Below, one piece after another: positions 53,425 through 62,761 of a stretch of 64,000 bases of DNA; position 1 is the stretch's first letter, and each line of letters opens with the position of its first letter. The notes under the pieces were generated by a model. That model ran no database searches, was not told the origin of the DNA, and saw nothing but the letters and a program-made list of their open reading frames with translations. Source of the DNA: Streptococcus sp. S1 (GTDB lineage Bacteria; Bacillota; Bacilli; Lactobacillales; Streptococcaceae); assembly GCF_034137685.1 (NCBI RefSeq), contig NZ_CP139418.1, positions 523,001-587,000 on the forward strand. The letters run 5' to 3'. A program made the position numbers and the translations under genes.

Positions 53425-54513
53425 ATGTCCGAGAAAGATCAAGAACAATTTATGAAACAGACGCCCTTAGAGGGTGCGCCTCAATTTGATGTGGCTGCGC
53501 CAGCCTTTGTCCCAAAAGAAGAAGCCGAAGACTTGGTCGTTCCAGAAGTTAGTGGCCTTTCAGTGACGGAGACGGAAGCAATGAAAGAAGAAGCAGACGA
53601 GCCAGCTGTTTCAGAAACAGTGGAGCCTCCAAAGGTGGATGAAGCAACTGTTGGAGAAAATCCAGATGTAGTTGCTGCTCCCCAACCGACTCCTCCATTC
53701 CAGCCTGCGCCTCAAGCTCCTCAAAATATGGCAGCTGAACCAGTTGGTCCGCAAACAGTGCCTGTTCCTGAGACACCTATTCCACAAGCTCCTCTCCCTC
53801 CTGTTAGAAAACCGATGGATACTGCAGACAAGAAGGCTATTCGTTTTGCCCTTGGGATCTTAGTAGGTCTTCTCATCGGTGGAGTCAGTGGCTATTTGAT
53901 TGGTCATGCCAGACCTAGCACCTCGTCATCAAGAAAGCAGGCTCCTTGGTCAGGCTACCATTCTGGTTCTTCTTCCAATATCGATTTGGAGCAATTGACT
54001 TCTGAAGATGCGGAAGCCGATTTCAGCTGGAAGCAATCTGATATCGAGCAGCTTCAGTTTTTGACTGAAAAAGATGGTGGGGAGACTCCTGAAGAAACAG
54101 TCGATGCTTATGGTAAAGCTAGTTCTGTTCAATTTGATAATGGCGAATTAACCTTAAGCTGGGATGACAGCTCGTATAATAAAGATGTCAAAGCAACCTA
54201 CTCTAAGAAAGGAAAAGAATTCCAGCTTGTCAAGTTTGAATTTAATCAATTTGGGAAAAATCTTAGCGTCGAGGATAACTTCGCAGATGGATTCAAAATT
54301 GGAAACAGTGAGACCGGTGCAGGAGGAACCTCATACAAAGAGATTTTAAAAAAATACAGTGATGGGGTCAGCCTGAGCATCCGTACATCTGATGATTCAG
54401 ACAAGGTGGAAATGGTCATGGATTTCCAAAAGAAAAATGGGGACTATGTGGACTTAACCTTCATTCGCCAATCAAATGGAGATTTCCTTTTGAGCAGTAA
54501 AGACAGCTACTAA
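53425..54513 (+). CDS. Envelope protein with cytoplasmic Pro-rich tail, one membrane helix and two BLIP-like domains (family member 1)
   Basis: 362-aa protein I do not recognise by name. Residues 1-130 are acidic, then Pro/Ala-rich (PQPTPPFQPAPQAPQ). One helix follows at about 138-160 (FALGILVGLLIGGVSGYLIG), then an outside part of about 200 residues. The outside part has two related units; the second begins GGTSYKEILKKYSDGVSL. Three following genes carry the same two-unit pattern (TS-x-x-E-hydrophobic-L-x-K, then strands), like BLIP/SmpA-OmlA-type DUF3862 domains. Possibly it binds other envelope proteins, which is inference. The N-terminal Pro-rich tail is found only in this member. RBS AAAAGGAG. 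Confidence 0.7.
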   Translation: MSEKDQEQFMKQTPLEGAPQFDVAAPAFVPKEEAEDLVVPEVSGLSVTETEAMKEEADEPAVSETVEPPKVDEATVGENPDVVAAPQPTPPFQPAPQAPQNMAAEPVGPQTVPVPETPIPQAPLPPVRKPMDTADKKAIRFALGILVGLLIGGVSGYLIGHARPSTSSSRKQAPWSGYHSGSSSNIDLEQLTSEDAEADFSWKQSDIEQLQFLTEKDGGETPEETVDAYGKASSVQFDNGELTLSWDDSSYNKDVKATYSKKGKEFQLVKFEFNQFGKNLSVEDNFADGFKIGNSETGAGGTSYKEILKKYSDGVSLSIRTSDDSDKVEMVMDFQKKNGDYVDLTFIRQSNGDFLLSSKDSY

Positions 54514-54524
54514 ATTAATGAAGA

Positions 54525-54553
54525 AAAGAAAGAGGCAAGCGCCTCTTTCTTTC
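54525..54553 (+). terminator. Terminator after family member 1
   Basis: GAAAGAGGC-AAGC-GCCTCTTTC. Confidence 0.8.
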
Positions 54554-54640
54554 GGATAATTCGGATAAGACGAGACAAATACGCTAATTTTCTATACAAT
54601 AGAAGGAGTTTGAATAGAAAGAGCATAAAGGATGGAAGAA

Positions 54641-55339
54641 ATGAAAGAGTGGGTCAGAGATCATAAGAAAATCCTCAAAGAAGCTGCAAGTGCTTTGTTA
54701 GCTTTTGTCGTTGGTGCTTGCCTGGTATTTATGATTCATCCGGTTAAAACCTTACCCAAAGATCGCTTGTTGAGCCTGTCTCAAATGCATGAAGACAGCC
54801 AGCAATTTGTTGCTTCTTCTTCCAAAGCGCCGACTTTAGAAGACTTGCTGTTATTGGAGCTTGCAAGAGGAGAAGGAAAGACACAAAAAAATTGGGTGAC
54901 TTTGTCTGCATTCGTCAAAAAATTTGGAAAAGCAGCGAGTTTTACACAAGAAGATACGAGTTTTGGAGCGCAAGTCCAGCTAGGTTATGGGAGTCCTGTA
55001 AAGGGGCTCTATCCTTATACCATAGAATTTCAAAAGCAGGGTGATGCCTTTTATGTGAGCTCGATTCAAGGATTTGCGCCCAAGTCGGCTCACTATCAGA
55101 GCAAAAAGAATTTAAAATTGGCAGATTTTGCAGGCTATAAGCCTTTGGATGGAAAAAAGGAAAAGGGAACGTCTGTAGAAGAAGTCTTGAACAAATCAGG
55201 CCTTCCCAATTCTCTTAGTTTGACCTCTACAAAGGACGAGCAAGTCTTAGCCTTGTCTTATCAGGTGACAGATGGACTGGTCTCTTTGACCTTTGAACGT
55301 GACCAGAGTGGTCAGTATCGTTTGACGAAGAAGGGGTGA
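54641..55339 (+). CDS. Membrane-anchored protein with two BLIP-like domains (family member 2)
   Basis: 232 aa from ATG 54641, which has AAAGG 9 bp upstream; ATG 54632 touches that RBS and is less likely. A short basic N-terminus is followed by one helix (LLAFVVGACLVFMIHPV). The outside part has unit 1 (LSAFVKKFGKAASFTQEDTS) and unit 2 (TSVEEVLNKSGLPNSLSL ... LVSLTFERDQSGQYRL). Compare unit 1 of member 1 (GKASSVQFDNGELTLSW). The function is unknown. Its stop overlaps the region in front of the next paralogue, so the two are translated together. Confidence 0.7.
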   Translation: MKEWVRDHKKILKEAASALLAFVVGACLVFMIHPVKTLPKDRLLSLSQMHEDSQQFVASSSKAPTLEDLLLLELARGEGKTQKNWVTLSAFVKKFGKAASFTQEDTSFGAQVQLGYGSPVKGLYPYTIEFQKQGDAFYVSSIQGFAPKSAHYQSKKNLKLADFAGYKPLDGKKEKGTSVEEVLNKSGLPNSLSLTSTKDEQVLALSYQVTDGLVSLTFERDQSGQYRLTKKG

Positions 55340-55344
55340 AGCAA

Positions 55345-56034
55345 ATGATCGAGTGGATGAAAAAGAATCGAAAAGAACTCTTGCTACCGTTTTTGTGTTT
55401 TGTTTTAGGACTGTTACTTGCGATTGCAAGGATCCAGGTGCAAGAGCAGGGAACCGATACCAAGGAGGATCAAACGCTTACTCATTTCCAGCCAAAGGAT
55501 TACAAGAATTTGGTCAGCAAGGAACAAGAAATCAAGCAGTTTAAATGGACCATCGAAGCTGTGGCGAATTTGAAAGTCCGTCTTAAGCAGAGTCAGCAAC
55601 TAGGAACACGCTTGGAAACTGTTGTGACGGAATGGGGAAAAGCTCAAAAAGTTCGCTATACAAAGACAGCTAAAGGGGATAAAACTGTTCTTGTCTTGAC
55701 TTATGCAGCTAAGCAAACAGTTCATGGGAAGAAAAGTGTGACCTTGTGGTTTGAACAAGAGAAAGATCAGGGGTATCGCTTGACGATGGTAGATGCGACG
55801 AATTTGTTGGATGCAAACGAGAAGGCAAGTAGTGAGAAAGAAATCACTACTGAAAAAGAAAATAAAGGTACAGAATTAGCCCGTCTAATCAATAAGTTGG
55901 GAACTCCACAACGCTTAGTCTGGGGGGAATTGCTGGATGGAGAAGAAGGTTTTCTAGCCACTTACCAAATACCAGGCCAGGCAGAAGTAGTGATGGAATT
56001 GAAGAAAAAAGGTAAGAAATTGGTGTTGATATAA
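55345..56034 (+). CDS. Membrane-anchored protein with two BLIP-like domains (family member 3)
   Basis: 229 aa, start ATG 55345 behind AAGGGG; a GTG at 55336 overlaps the previous stop but also the RBS. The layout is the same as member 2: basic start (WMKKNRKELLL), one helix (PFLCFVLGLLLAIARI), unit 1 with VVTEWGKAQKVRY, a spacer rich in Glu/Lys/Thr, and unit 2 (TELARLINKLGTPQRLVWGE). The function is unknown. It shares a transcript with member 2 and probably with the degenerate member 4. Confidence 0.7.
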   Translation: MIEWMKKNRKELLLPFLCFVLGLLLAIARIQVQEQGTDTKEDQTLTHFQPKDYKNLVSKEQEIKQFKWTIEAVANLKVRLKQSQQLGTRLETVVTEWGKAQKVRYTKTAKGDKTVLVLTYAAKQTVHGKKSVTLWFEQEKDQGYRLTMVDATNLLDANEKASSEKEITTEKENKGTELARLINKLGTPQRLVWGELLDGEEGFLATYQIPGQAEVVMELKKKGKKLVLI

Positions 56035-56048
56035 GAAGGGAGAAATCA

Positions 56049-56543
56049 TTGGCAGGTCAAGTGATGAATATCAAGGTAGCTTCGGCCCACCAGGGTCGAA
56101 CCTACTTGATTTCAGAAGCTGGTCTAGTTTCATTGAGAGGAACAAGAGTTCCAGGTCCGAGAAAAAATGTATAGGACTCCCTGTCTGATAGGATGAAAAC
56201 CTGTCCTTCTTCCGTAACAGTTTTACTTTCAAATATTGGCATTGACCGTTTATCTTCTCTTGATGTTGAGAACTTAAACAGTGAGCGATTAGCCAATAAA
56301 AATGGCAGTTTGAACAGAGAGGATTTTGCCAATATTAAAATAGGAACCAGCTATTCAGATCTTGTGAATACCGTAGGAATTCCTAGCCGTGTTTCTTGGT
56401 CGAGTATGATGAGTTCAGAGCCCTTCTTAATCTTTTACTACAAACTGTCTGAAGCGCATTTAGTTACGATTCACTTTGAAAGTCATCGCACCATTAGTGA
56501 AATGACAGGCCTGGAGGATTCGGCTACAAGCACGTCGCCTTAG
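56049..56543 (+). pseudogene. Degenerate fourth family member, in-frame TAG
   Basis: AAGGGAG (56036-56042) precedes TTG 56049; the frame reads through MNIKVASAHQGRTYLISEAG to TAG 56172-56174 and is then open again to 56543. The second half (GTSYSDLVNTVGIPSRVSWS, then FLIFYYKLSEAHLVTIHFES) is clearly unit 2 of the family. The N-terminal helix seen in members 2 and 3 is missing. An ATG at 56193 could start the rest but has no RBS, so I call it a decaying copy. Confidence 0.6.
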
Positions 56544-56608
56544 GTGTTCATCTCTTTGGGTTTGTGATATAATATGGATACCTTTAATTGAAATGAATGG
56601 AGAATCTT

Positions 56609-57307
56609 ATGACAGCACAAAAAATGTCTGCTCAAGAAATTATCGCTTTTATTGGAAATGCAGAAAAGAAAACAAATGTGAAAGTAACCTTTGAAGGGGA
56701 ATTGGCAACAGTTGTTCCTGCTTCTGTTACCAAGCTTGGCAATGTTTTGTTCGGTGACTGGAAAGATATCGAGCCCCTTCTTGCCAACTTGACAGAGAAC
56801 AAGGATTATGTGGTGGAACAAGATGGCCGGAATTCAGCTGTTCCCTTGCTGGATAAGCGCTATCTAAATGCGCGTATCGAACCAGGTGCTATTATCCGTG
56901 ACCAAGTGACTATCGAAGACAATGCGGTTGTTATGATGGGTGCTGTCATCAACATCGGTGCTGAAATCGGTGCAGGAACTATGATTGATATGGGGGCTAT
57001 CCTTGGTGGTCGTGCTACTGTTGGTAAAAACAGCCACATCGGTGCAGGTGCCGTTCTTGCGGGTGTCATTGAGCCAGCTTCTGCTGAGCCTGTTCGGATC
57101 GGTGACAATGTCTTGGTCGGTGCCAATGCAGTTGTGATTGAAGGGGTTCAAGTAGGAAACGGATCCGTCGTTGCCGCTGGAGCTATCGTTACTCAAGATG
57201 TTCCTGAAAATGTGGTCGTAGCGGGTGTCCCAGCTCGCATCATCAAGGAAATCGATGAAAAAACACAACAAAAAACAGCGTTGGAAGACGCCTTGCGTAA
57301 TTTATAA
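56609..57307 (+). CDS. dapH: 2,3,4,5-tetrahydropyridine-2,6-dicarboxylate N-acetyltransferase
   Basis: 232-aa left-handed beta-helix acetyltransferase of the acetylated branch of lysine/DAP synthesis. The start is ATG 56609 with GGAG 6 bp upstream; ATG 56597 overlaps it. The N-terminal [21 protein letters not shown] is typical of DapH. Hexapeptide repeats follow ([49 protein letters not shown]). The product gene for the next acetyl-intermediate, the deacetylase, is 53 bp downstream, so the two form an operon. Lysine for peptidoglycan is the end product in streptococci. Confidence 0.94.
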   Translation: MTAQKMSAQEIIAFIGNAEKKTNVKVTFEGELATVVPASVTKLGNVLFGDWKDIEPLLANLTENKDYVVEQDGRNSAVPLLDKRYLNARIEPGAIIRDQVTIEDNAVVMMGAVINIGAEIGAGTMIDMGAILGGRATVGKNSHIGAGAVLAGVIEPASAEPVRIGDNVLVGANAVVIEGVQVGNGSVVAAGAIVTQDVPENVVVAGVPARIIKEIDEKTQQKTALEDALRNL

Positions 57308-57317
57308 GATATGAAAT

Positions 57318-57342
57318 ATAGAGGCTGTAAGGCCTCTATTCT
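57318..57342 (+). terminator. Weak hairpin between dapH and the deacetylase gene
   Basis: ATAGAGGC-TGTAAG-GCCTCTAT with a poor T tract; likely partial read-through. Confidence 0.5.
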
Positions 57343-57360
57343 AATAGAAAGAAGACGACT

Positions 57361-58494
57361 ATGACATTGGATTTAATCAAAATCAGACGGGATTTGCACC
57401 AAATCCCTGAAATTGGTTTGGAAGAATTTGAAACCCAAGCCTACCTCTTAGAGCGAATCGCAGAGATCACAGCGGGCAAGGACTTTGTTGAGCAACGGAC
57501 TTGGCGGACCGGGATCCTGGTTTATCTCCATGGGTCTGCACCTGAAAAAACGATCGGCTGGCGGACGGATATCGATGGCTTACCGATTGTGGAACAAACG
57601 GGCCTTGATTTTGCCTCCAAGCACGAAGGACGGATGCATGCTTGTGGTCATGATATGCACATGACGACAGCCCTTGGGCTTTTGGACCAACTGGTTCAAG
57701 TGCAACCCAAAAATAACCTGCTCTTTCTCTTCCAACCAGCTGAAGAAAACGAAGCTGGTGGGATGCTCATGTATAAGGACAATGCTTTTGGCGACTGGAT
57801 CCCTGATGAATTTTATGGTCTGCATGTACGCCCTGATTTGAAGGTGGGGGACATTGCGACCAATACGGGTACCCTTTTTGCGGGGACCTGTGAAGTCAAG
57901 ATTACCTTTACAGGTAAGGGAGGGCATGCTGCCTTTCCACATGAGGCCAATGACGCTCTTGTAGCAGCCTCTTACTTCATTACCCAAGTCCAATCAGTCG
58001 TGAGTCGAAATGTCGATCCGATTGAAGGTGCTGTGGTGACCTTTGGTTCCATGCATGCAGGAACAACCAATAATGTGATTGCTGAGACAGCCTTCCTTCA
58101 TGGGACCATTCGGACCTTGACCATGGAGATGAATCTTTTGACTCAAAAACGGGTCAAAGCCATTGCAGAAGGAATTGCAGCAGCGTTTGATGTGAAATTG
58201 GACCTGGAACTCAAGCAAGGGGGCTACCTGCCTGTGGAAAACCAACCAGAATTGGCCAAAGAACTCATGGACTTTTTCACAGCTGAGGAAGACGTGAACC
58301 TGATTGATATCCTGCCTGCGATGACAGGAGAAGACTTCGGCTTTCTCTTGAGCAAGGTCCCGGGTGTCATGTTCTGGCTGGGGATTGATACCCCTTATGC
58401 CCTGCACCATCCAAAGATGAGCCCAAATGAAGCAGCTCTTCCCTTTGCTGTGGAAAACATAGGTAAATTTTTGAAAATGAAAGCCAACCAATAA
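57361..58494 (+). CDS. N-acetyldiaminopimelate deacetylase
   Basis: 377-aa M20-family amidohydrolase. It follows dapH, so it most likely removes the acetyl group from N-acetyl-LL-DAP. Metal-site motifs are [14 protein letters not shown] (His and Cys/His ligands), [13 protein letters not shown] (catalytic Glu pair) and [11 protein letters not shown]. The dimerisation domain has [16 protein letters not shown]. The final metal ligand is in [11 protein letters not shown]. The start [20 protein letters not shown] is the standard M20 N-terminus. A terminator follows. Confidence 0.9.
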   Translation: MTLDLIKIRRDLHQIPEIGLEEFETQAYLLERIAEITAGKDFVEQRTWRTGILVYLHGSAPEKTIGWRTDIDGLPIVEQTGLDFASKHEGRMHACGHDMHMTTALGLLDQLVQVQPKNNLLFLFQPAEENEAGGMLMYKDNAFGDWIPDEFYGLHVRPDLKVGDIATNTGTLFAGTCEVKITFTGKGGHAAFPHEANDALVAASYFITQVQSVVSRNVDPIEGAVVTFGSMHAGTTNNVIAETAFLHGTIRTLTMEMNLLTQKRVKAIAEGIAAAFDVKLDLELKQGGYLPVENQPELAKELMDFFTAEEDVNLIDILPAMTGEDFGFLLSKVPGVMFWLGIDTPYALHHPKMSPNEAALPFAVENIGKFLKMKANQ

Positions 58495-58504
58495 GTGATT
58501 GATT

Positions 58505-58531
58505 CAACTCCGTCTGGAGTTGGATTTTTTA
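58505..58531 (+). terminator. Terminator of the dapH operon
   Basis: CAACTCC-GTCT-GGAGTTG with a T-rich tract. Confidence 0.88.
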
Positions 58532-58602
58532 TTTGTCGCGTAAAAACTGTTCGGATCTTTGCTAAAAAATGATACAATAAAAACTAGGAAAAAGGAGTAG
58601 GC

Positions 58603-59142
58603 ATGAAGAAAACACTACGAAAAGAAACCATAGCAGCCATGAAACAGTTGCCAGAATCCGTGAAAACTCAAGCAGATGAAGAGCTGACTCAGCGCCTCTT
58701 GGAGCTACCAGCTTTTCAGGAGGCAAAGACCCTTGCGACCTATCTGTCCTTTGAGCATGAAGTTTCCACAGCTAGCTTGATTCAAGCCGCTCTTCAACTT
58801 GGAAAACGCATCTGTGTTCCCCGTACCTATCCACACGGACGGATGGAATTTGTGGAATACGATCCTAATATTTTGGAAAAGACACGCTTTGGTTTGCTGG
58901 AGCCCAATGAAAAAGGAAGGTTTGTGGATCAGTCAGAGATTGATCTGATCCATGTACCAGGCGTGGTCTTCCAGTCAAAAGGCTACCGAATTGGCTATGG
59001 TGGTGGCTATTATGATCGTTATTTAGAAGATTTTACTGGAAAAACGGTTAGTACGATTTATTCCATCCAGCAGAAGGAGTTCCAACCAGATGCTTTTGAT
59101 CAGGCAGTTCAGGAGGTGTTAGTCTATGAAGTTACTCTTTGA
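58603..59142 (+). CDS. 5-formyltetrahydrofolate cyclo-ligase
   Basis: 179-aa enzyme that turns 5-formyl-THF into 5,10-methenyl-THF with ATP, returning stored folate to one-carbon metabolism. The basic N-terminus (KKTLRKETIAAMKQL) is followed by ATYLSFEHEVST, KRICVPRTYPHGRMEFVEY and the phosphate/ATP-binding glycine motif YRIGYGGGYYDRYL near the C-terminus. AAAAGGAGTAGGC precedes the ATG. It overlaps the rhomboid gene by 17 bp, a pairing that is common in Firmicutes. Confidence 0.92.
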   Translation: MKKTLRKETIAAMKQLPESVKTQADEELTQRLLELPAFQEAKTLATYLSFEHEVSTASLIQAALQLGKRICVPRTYPHGRMEFVEYDPNILEKTRFGLLEPNEKGRFVDQSEIDLIHVPGVVFQSKGYRIGYGGGYYDRYLEDFTGKTVSTIYSIQQKEFQPDAFDQAVQEVLVYEVTL

Positions 59143-59803
59143 TCGTCGTTATCCTGTGACCAGCCTCTTATTGCTCGTCACAACGGCAGTCTTTCTTTCC
59201 ATGTTTATCCGATTTGGAGGGGACTACCAAACGGGTGCTGCTATTTACTATAGCGGTGGGATTATTGGAGAGGTTGTGAAATCCGATCCTAGCCAGTTAT
59301 GGCGAATAGTGACAGCTACATTTGTTCATATCGGCCTAGAACATTTTGTGCTCAATATGATCACCCTCTATTACTTGGGACGTTTGGCAGAAGATCTCTT
59401 TGGATCGAAAGCTTTCTTAGCTCTTTATCTCTTATCAGGCATGATGGGCAATGTCTTTGTCGCTATTTTTACGCCAGATGTGATTGCAGCAGGAGCTTCT
59501 ACAGCCCTCTTTGGACTGTTTGGGACCATTGGTGCTTTGCGCTTTATTGTCCAAAGTCCCTATATTCGCCACTTAAGTCAGTCCTATACCAGCTTGATCC
59601 TGGTCAATTTGATCTTTAGCTTCATGCCAAGAATCAGTATGGCGGGGCACATCGGTGGCTTAGTAGCTGGGGTGATGTTGGCTTATGTCTTTCCAGTAAG
59701 AGGGGAAGCTCGCTTTATGAACCGAACCTATCAGATGAGTGCAGCCCTATCTTATCTCTTACTTTTGCTTTATTTCTTAGGTAAAATCTTAAATCTATTT
59801 TAA
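59126..59803 (+). CDS. Rhomboid-family intramembrane serine protease
   Basis: 225-aa membrane protein with six to seven helices. The catalytic Ser is in AAGASTALFGLFG (GxS motif), the catalytic His in MAGHIGGLVAG. The N-terminal loop has the family motif LWRIVTATFVHIGLEHFVLNM. Compared with Bacillus GluP it lacks the extra soluble domain. Substrates are unknown. It starts inside the cyclo-ligase gene, behind AGGAGG. A 175-bp repeat begins 3 bp after its stop and supplies the terminator. Confidence 0.92.
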   Translation: MKLLFDRRYPVTSLLLLVTTAVFLSMFIRFGGDYQTGAAIYYSGGIIGEVVKSDPSQLWRIVTATFVHIGLEHFVLNMITLYYLGRLAEDLFGSKAFLALYLLSGMMGNVFVAIFTPDVIAAGASTALFGLFGTIGALRFIVQSPYIRHLSQSYTSLILVNLIFSFMPRISMAGHIGGLVAGVMLAYVFPVRGEARFMNRTYQMSAALSYLLLLLYFLGKILNLF

Positions 59804-59805
59804 GA

Positions 59806-59980
59806 GAGAGTGGGACAGAAATCGGTAATTCGTTAGAATTCGATTTCGTCGTCCCACCTCCGCACAGTTGAGTAGGGCTGTAAAAGCTGATGAAATCAGC
59901 GTAGTAGAGCCCACTCAACCACTGCGTCTTGCTCGACAATCCAAAAATAATTGAGAGGCTAGGACTTTTGTCACAGCCTC
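59806..59980 (+). repeat. 175-bp dispersed repeat, copy C
   Basis: Same as copy A with one visible change near the end (TTGTCACAGCC instead of TTGTCCCAGCC). That change breaks one pair of the terminal TGGGACA/TGTCCCA stem. It starts 3 bp after a stop codon. Confidence 0.92.
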
Positions 59981-60115
59981 CCTTTTTTCCTAAAAAATGT
60001 AGCGCAATCGTAAACTAACAGAAAATTGCTTGAAATCTCAATAAATATATATAATTTTCATAGAAATAAGTGAATAGAAAGATAATTTAGGAAAAAATAG
60101 AATAAAAACAAGTCT

Positions 60116-60129
60116 GGTAAGCGTTTGCA
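60116..60129 (+). promoter_or_regulatory. cre-like site upstream of the C69 dipeptidase gene
   Basis: GGTAAGCGTTTGCA matches TGNAANCGNTNNCA except for the first base. The 400-bp gap contains copy C of the repeat, an AT-rich stretch and this site; no clear -35/-10 pair was fixed. Confidence 0.45.
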
Positions 60130-60221
60130 AAAATGAATAAAAAGATGTAAACTGGAGGTATAAAAAATCGGGAATGCTATCCTTTTTTTACTAAAAGGAG
60201 TATTCAAAAAGGAGATTTGCC

Positions 60222-62735
60222 ATGAAAAAATGGTTGTTTAAACTTTCGTTGGTAGCAATGACGTTTTTGCTCCTACCAGTTCAAGCTGTTCAAGCCTGTT
60301 GTGGTTTTATCATTGGTCGGCAATTGACTAAGGATGGTACCACTCTCTTTGGTCGGACAGAAGACTACCCTTACTATCCAAATGGTGGCAAGCACAACAA
60401 GAACTATGTGGTTGTTGGTGCGAAGAATTATAAGGAAGGGGACCAACTGGAAGACGAATCCAATGGTTTTACCTATCCACATGCTACTAGTGAAATGAAA
60501 TATACAGCAACTTATGACTCTGCTCGTGGAGATGGTAGTAATGGTGCTTTTGGGGAACACGGATTTAACGAAGCCGGCGTCTCTATGACCTCAACTGTTA
60601 CAGCAATTCCAAACAAAAAAGTCTTGAAGACTGACCCATTAACAGAAAATGGGATTCCAGAAGCTGCTATGTTGGACGTGGTATTACCACGTGTTAAGTC
60701 TGCTCGTGAAGGGGTTGAATTTTTAGCTAAAGTTATTGAAGAAAAAGGGTCAGCAGAAGGAAATGTTGTCGTTTTTGCAGACCAAAATGAAACCTGGTAT
60801 ATGGAAATTCTTTCCGGTCACCAATATGTAGCGGTAAAAGTCCCAGAAGACAAATATGCTGTCTTCGCAAATACCTACTACCTTGGTCATGTTGATTTGA
60901 ATGACAAGGAAAATGTGATCGCTTCGAAAGATGTCGAAAAAGTAGCCAAAGAATCTGGAAACTACAAGACCGATAAAGATGGGAACTTTCATATTGCTAA
61001 ATCTTATGGGCCAGAAAAATATGCCGAAGGTGACCGTTCACGTACTTATGCAGGAATCACTCTTTTGGACCCAAATGCAAAAGTAACTTATGAAGATGAT
61101 GAATACGAACTCTTCCGCACACCAACCGATCCAAATAAAAAATATACCTTAGAAGATGCTTTTGCCTTACAACGAAACCGTTTTGAACATTTGAATGGTC
61201 GTTTTGTTCCAGATGATCAAATTGGTGTCAAGAAACAAGGGGATGATGGTAGCAACGATACTGTTCGAAAAGATCAATACAAATATGCTTTAGGAAACGA
61301 AAATGTGATCGATGCCCATGTCTATCAAATCAATCCAAATCTTCCGAAAACATTTGGTGGAACTGTATGGCTCGGTATGGGGCCTTCACGGAATACCCCT
61401 TATGTTCCATTCTATGGAAATGTAAAAGATACCTATAAGGCTTTCAAACCTCAAACTGCTACCTATGATCCGAATTCATGGTATTGGACAGTTTGGCACA
61501 TTGACCAAATGGCCATCAATAATCAAGATCTCTTTGGGAAATCGATTCAAAATCACTGGAAAGCTCTCGAAGAACAATTGATCATTGAACAGAAGGTTAG
61601 TGATAGCAAATATGCAGCCTTGAAAGCTGATGAAGCTGCAGCAAAAGCAGCTGAAGATCAGGTAACTGAGGATGCTTTAGCTCGCTCTGAACGTCTCTTC
61701 AAACAATTCAAGCAATATGAGTCTGAATTATCTGCAACTCTTAAAGAAGCAGGTCGTACAGATGATCCATATCGTGCATCTTTACCAGACGACTACAAGG
61801 ATCCAACTGAGTCAAGTACTGAGTCAAGTACTGAGTCAAGCAAGGAAGAAACAACATCAAGCACAGAGCCAAGTACTGAGTCAAGCAAGGAAGAAACGAC
61901 ATCAAGCACAGAGCCAAGTACTGAGTCAAGCCAGGAAGAAACAACATCAAGCACAGAGCCAAGTACTGAGTCAAGCAAGGAAGAAACAACATCAAGCACA
62001 GAGCCAAGTACTGAGTCAAGCAAGGAAGAAACGACATCAAGCACAGAGCCAAGTACTGAGTCAAGCAAGGAAGAAACGACAGCAAGCACAGAGCCAAGTA
62101 CTGAGTCAAGCAAGGAAGAAACGACAGCAAGCACAGAGTCAAGTACCGAGTCAAGCAAGGACGAAACAACACCAAGTAATACAACTACTATTGTTCCTAC
62201 AAACGGTAATAGCGTAAGTACCGTTGGTCGCCCAGTTTTACCAACAAATTCATATATTTTGGTAGACCAGGCAACAGGTATCGTCTTACAAAACCCAGAT
62301 TTTGCTCAAGGTGGCTATAGTCTCCTTGTTGAAGTTTTGAAAGATATCAAAGCACTAGCTGATAAAGAGTACGAGGCATATAATATTCAATTATCGAACC
62401 AAAACAATCCTATACATCAAATTAGTCCAACTGTTGTGACAATTCCAGTAAATAGCCAAAAAGAAGTAGAAGCAGTTTATGGTATCGGTGAAAATGGCCA
62501 ATTAGAATCCTTCCAATTCCAACTAAATGAAGATAAGTCAGCCGTAACATTTACAACCTCTCATTTTTCAACTTATGGTGTAGTTTATAAGTCTGCAGCA
62601 AAAATTGAAGAAAAGAAAAATGATAAGAAATTGCCATCCACCGGACAAAGTATTTCAATCGCGACGATGGTAGGCGGAGTTCTGTTGACACTTTTTGGAT
62701 TTGGATACAACATTAAAAAACGTAGAAACCATTAA
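60222..62735 (+). CDS. LPXTG-anchored C69-family dipeptidase
   Basis: 837-aa surface enzyme. The signal peptide (FKLSLVAMTFLLLPVQAVQA) ends right before Cys-Cys-Gly-Phe. As in C69 Ntn-hydrolases, an N-terminal Cys set free by cleavage is the likely nucleophile. The catalytic domain (about 25-500) has GRTEDYPYYPNGGKHNK, GFNEAGVSMTST and GGTVWLGMGPSRNTPYVPFY. A coiled, Ala/Glu-rich stretch follows, then a Ser/Thr/Glu-rich stalk made of about seven 15-aa repeats (about 526-646, STEPSTESSKEETTS). Next come a small domain of about 110 residues and the sorting signal LPSTG (near 805), hydrophobic segment and KKRRNH tail. Dipeptide cleavage for nutrition is inferred. RBS AAGGAGATTTGCC. Confidence 0.9.
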   Translation: MKKWLFKLSLVAMTFLLLPVQAVQACCGFIIGRQLTKDGTTLFGRTEDYPYYPNGGKHNKNYVVVGAKNYKEGDQLEDESNGFTYPHATSEMKYTATYDSARGDGSNGAFGEHGFNEAGVSMTSTVTAIPNKKVLKTDPLTENGIPEAAMLDVVLPRVKSAREGVEFLAKVIEEKGSAEGNVVVFADQNETWYMEILSGHQYVAVKVPEDKYAVFANTYYLGHVDLNDKENVIASKDVEKVAKESGNYKTDKDGNFHIAKSYGPEKYAEGDRSRTYAGITLLDPNAKVTYEDDEYELFRTPTDPNKKYTLEDAFALQRNRFEHLNGRFVPDDQIGVKKQGDDGSNDTVRKDQYKYALGNENVIDAHVYQINPNLPKTFGGTVWLGMGPSRNTPYVPFYGNVKDTYKAFKPQTATYDPNSWYWTVWHIDQMAINNQDLFGKSIQNHWKALEEQLIIEQKVSDSKYAALKADEAAAKAAEDQVTEDALARSERLFKQFKQYESELSATLKEAGRTDDPYRASLPDDYKDPTESSTESSTESSKEETTSSTEPSTESSKEETTSSTEPSTESSQEETTSSTEPSTESSKEETTSSTEPSTESSKEETTSSTEPSTESSKEETTASTEPSTESSKEETTASTESSTESSKDETTPSNTTTIVPTNGNSVSTVGRPVLPTNSYILVDQATGIVLQNPDFAQGGYSLLVEVLKDIKALADKEYEAYNIQLSNQNNPIHQISPTVVTIPVNSQKEVEAVYGIGENGQLESFQFQLNEDKSAVTFTTSHFSTYGVVYKSAAKIEEKKNDKKLPSTGQSISIATMVGGVLLTLFGFGYNIKKRRNH
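61821..62160 (+). repeat. 45-bp tandem repeat in the stalk of the C69 dipeptidase
   Basis: Units start with GAGCCAAGTACTGAG at 61866, 61911, 61956, 62001, 62046 and 62091, plus diverged ends. Differences are few (AAG/CAG, ACA/ACG, TCA/GCA). It is in frame, so copy number changes only alter stalk length. Confidence 0.95.
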
Positions 62736-62761
62736 ACGATTCAGTTTATAACATGCAACAA

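Noticed and set aside
61741..62184. 147-aa and 121-aa leucine/serine repeat frames on the minus strand
   Set aside because: They are the complement of the 45-bp stalk repeat of the C69 dipeptidase; periodicity alone keeps them open.
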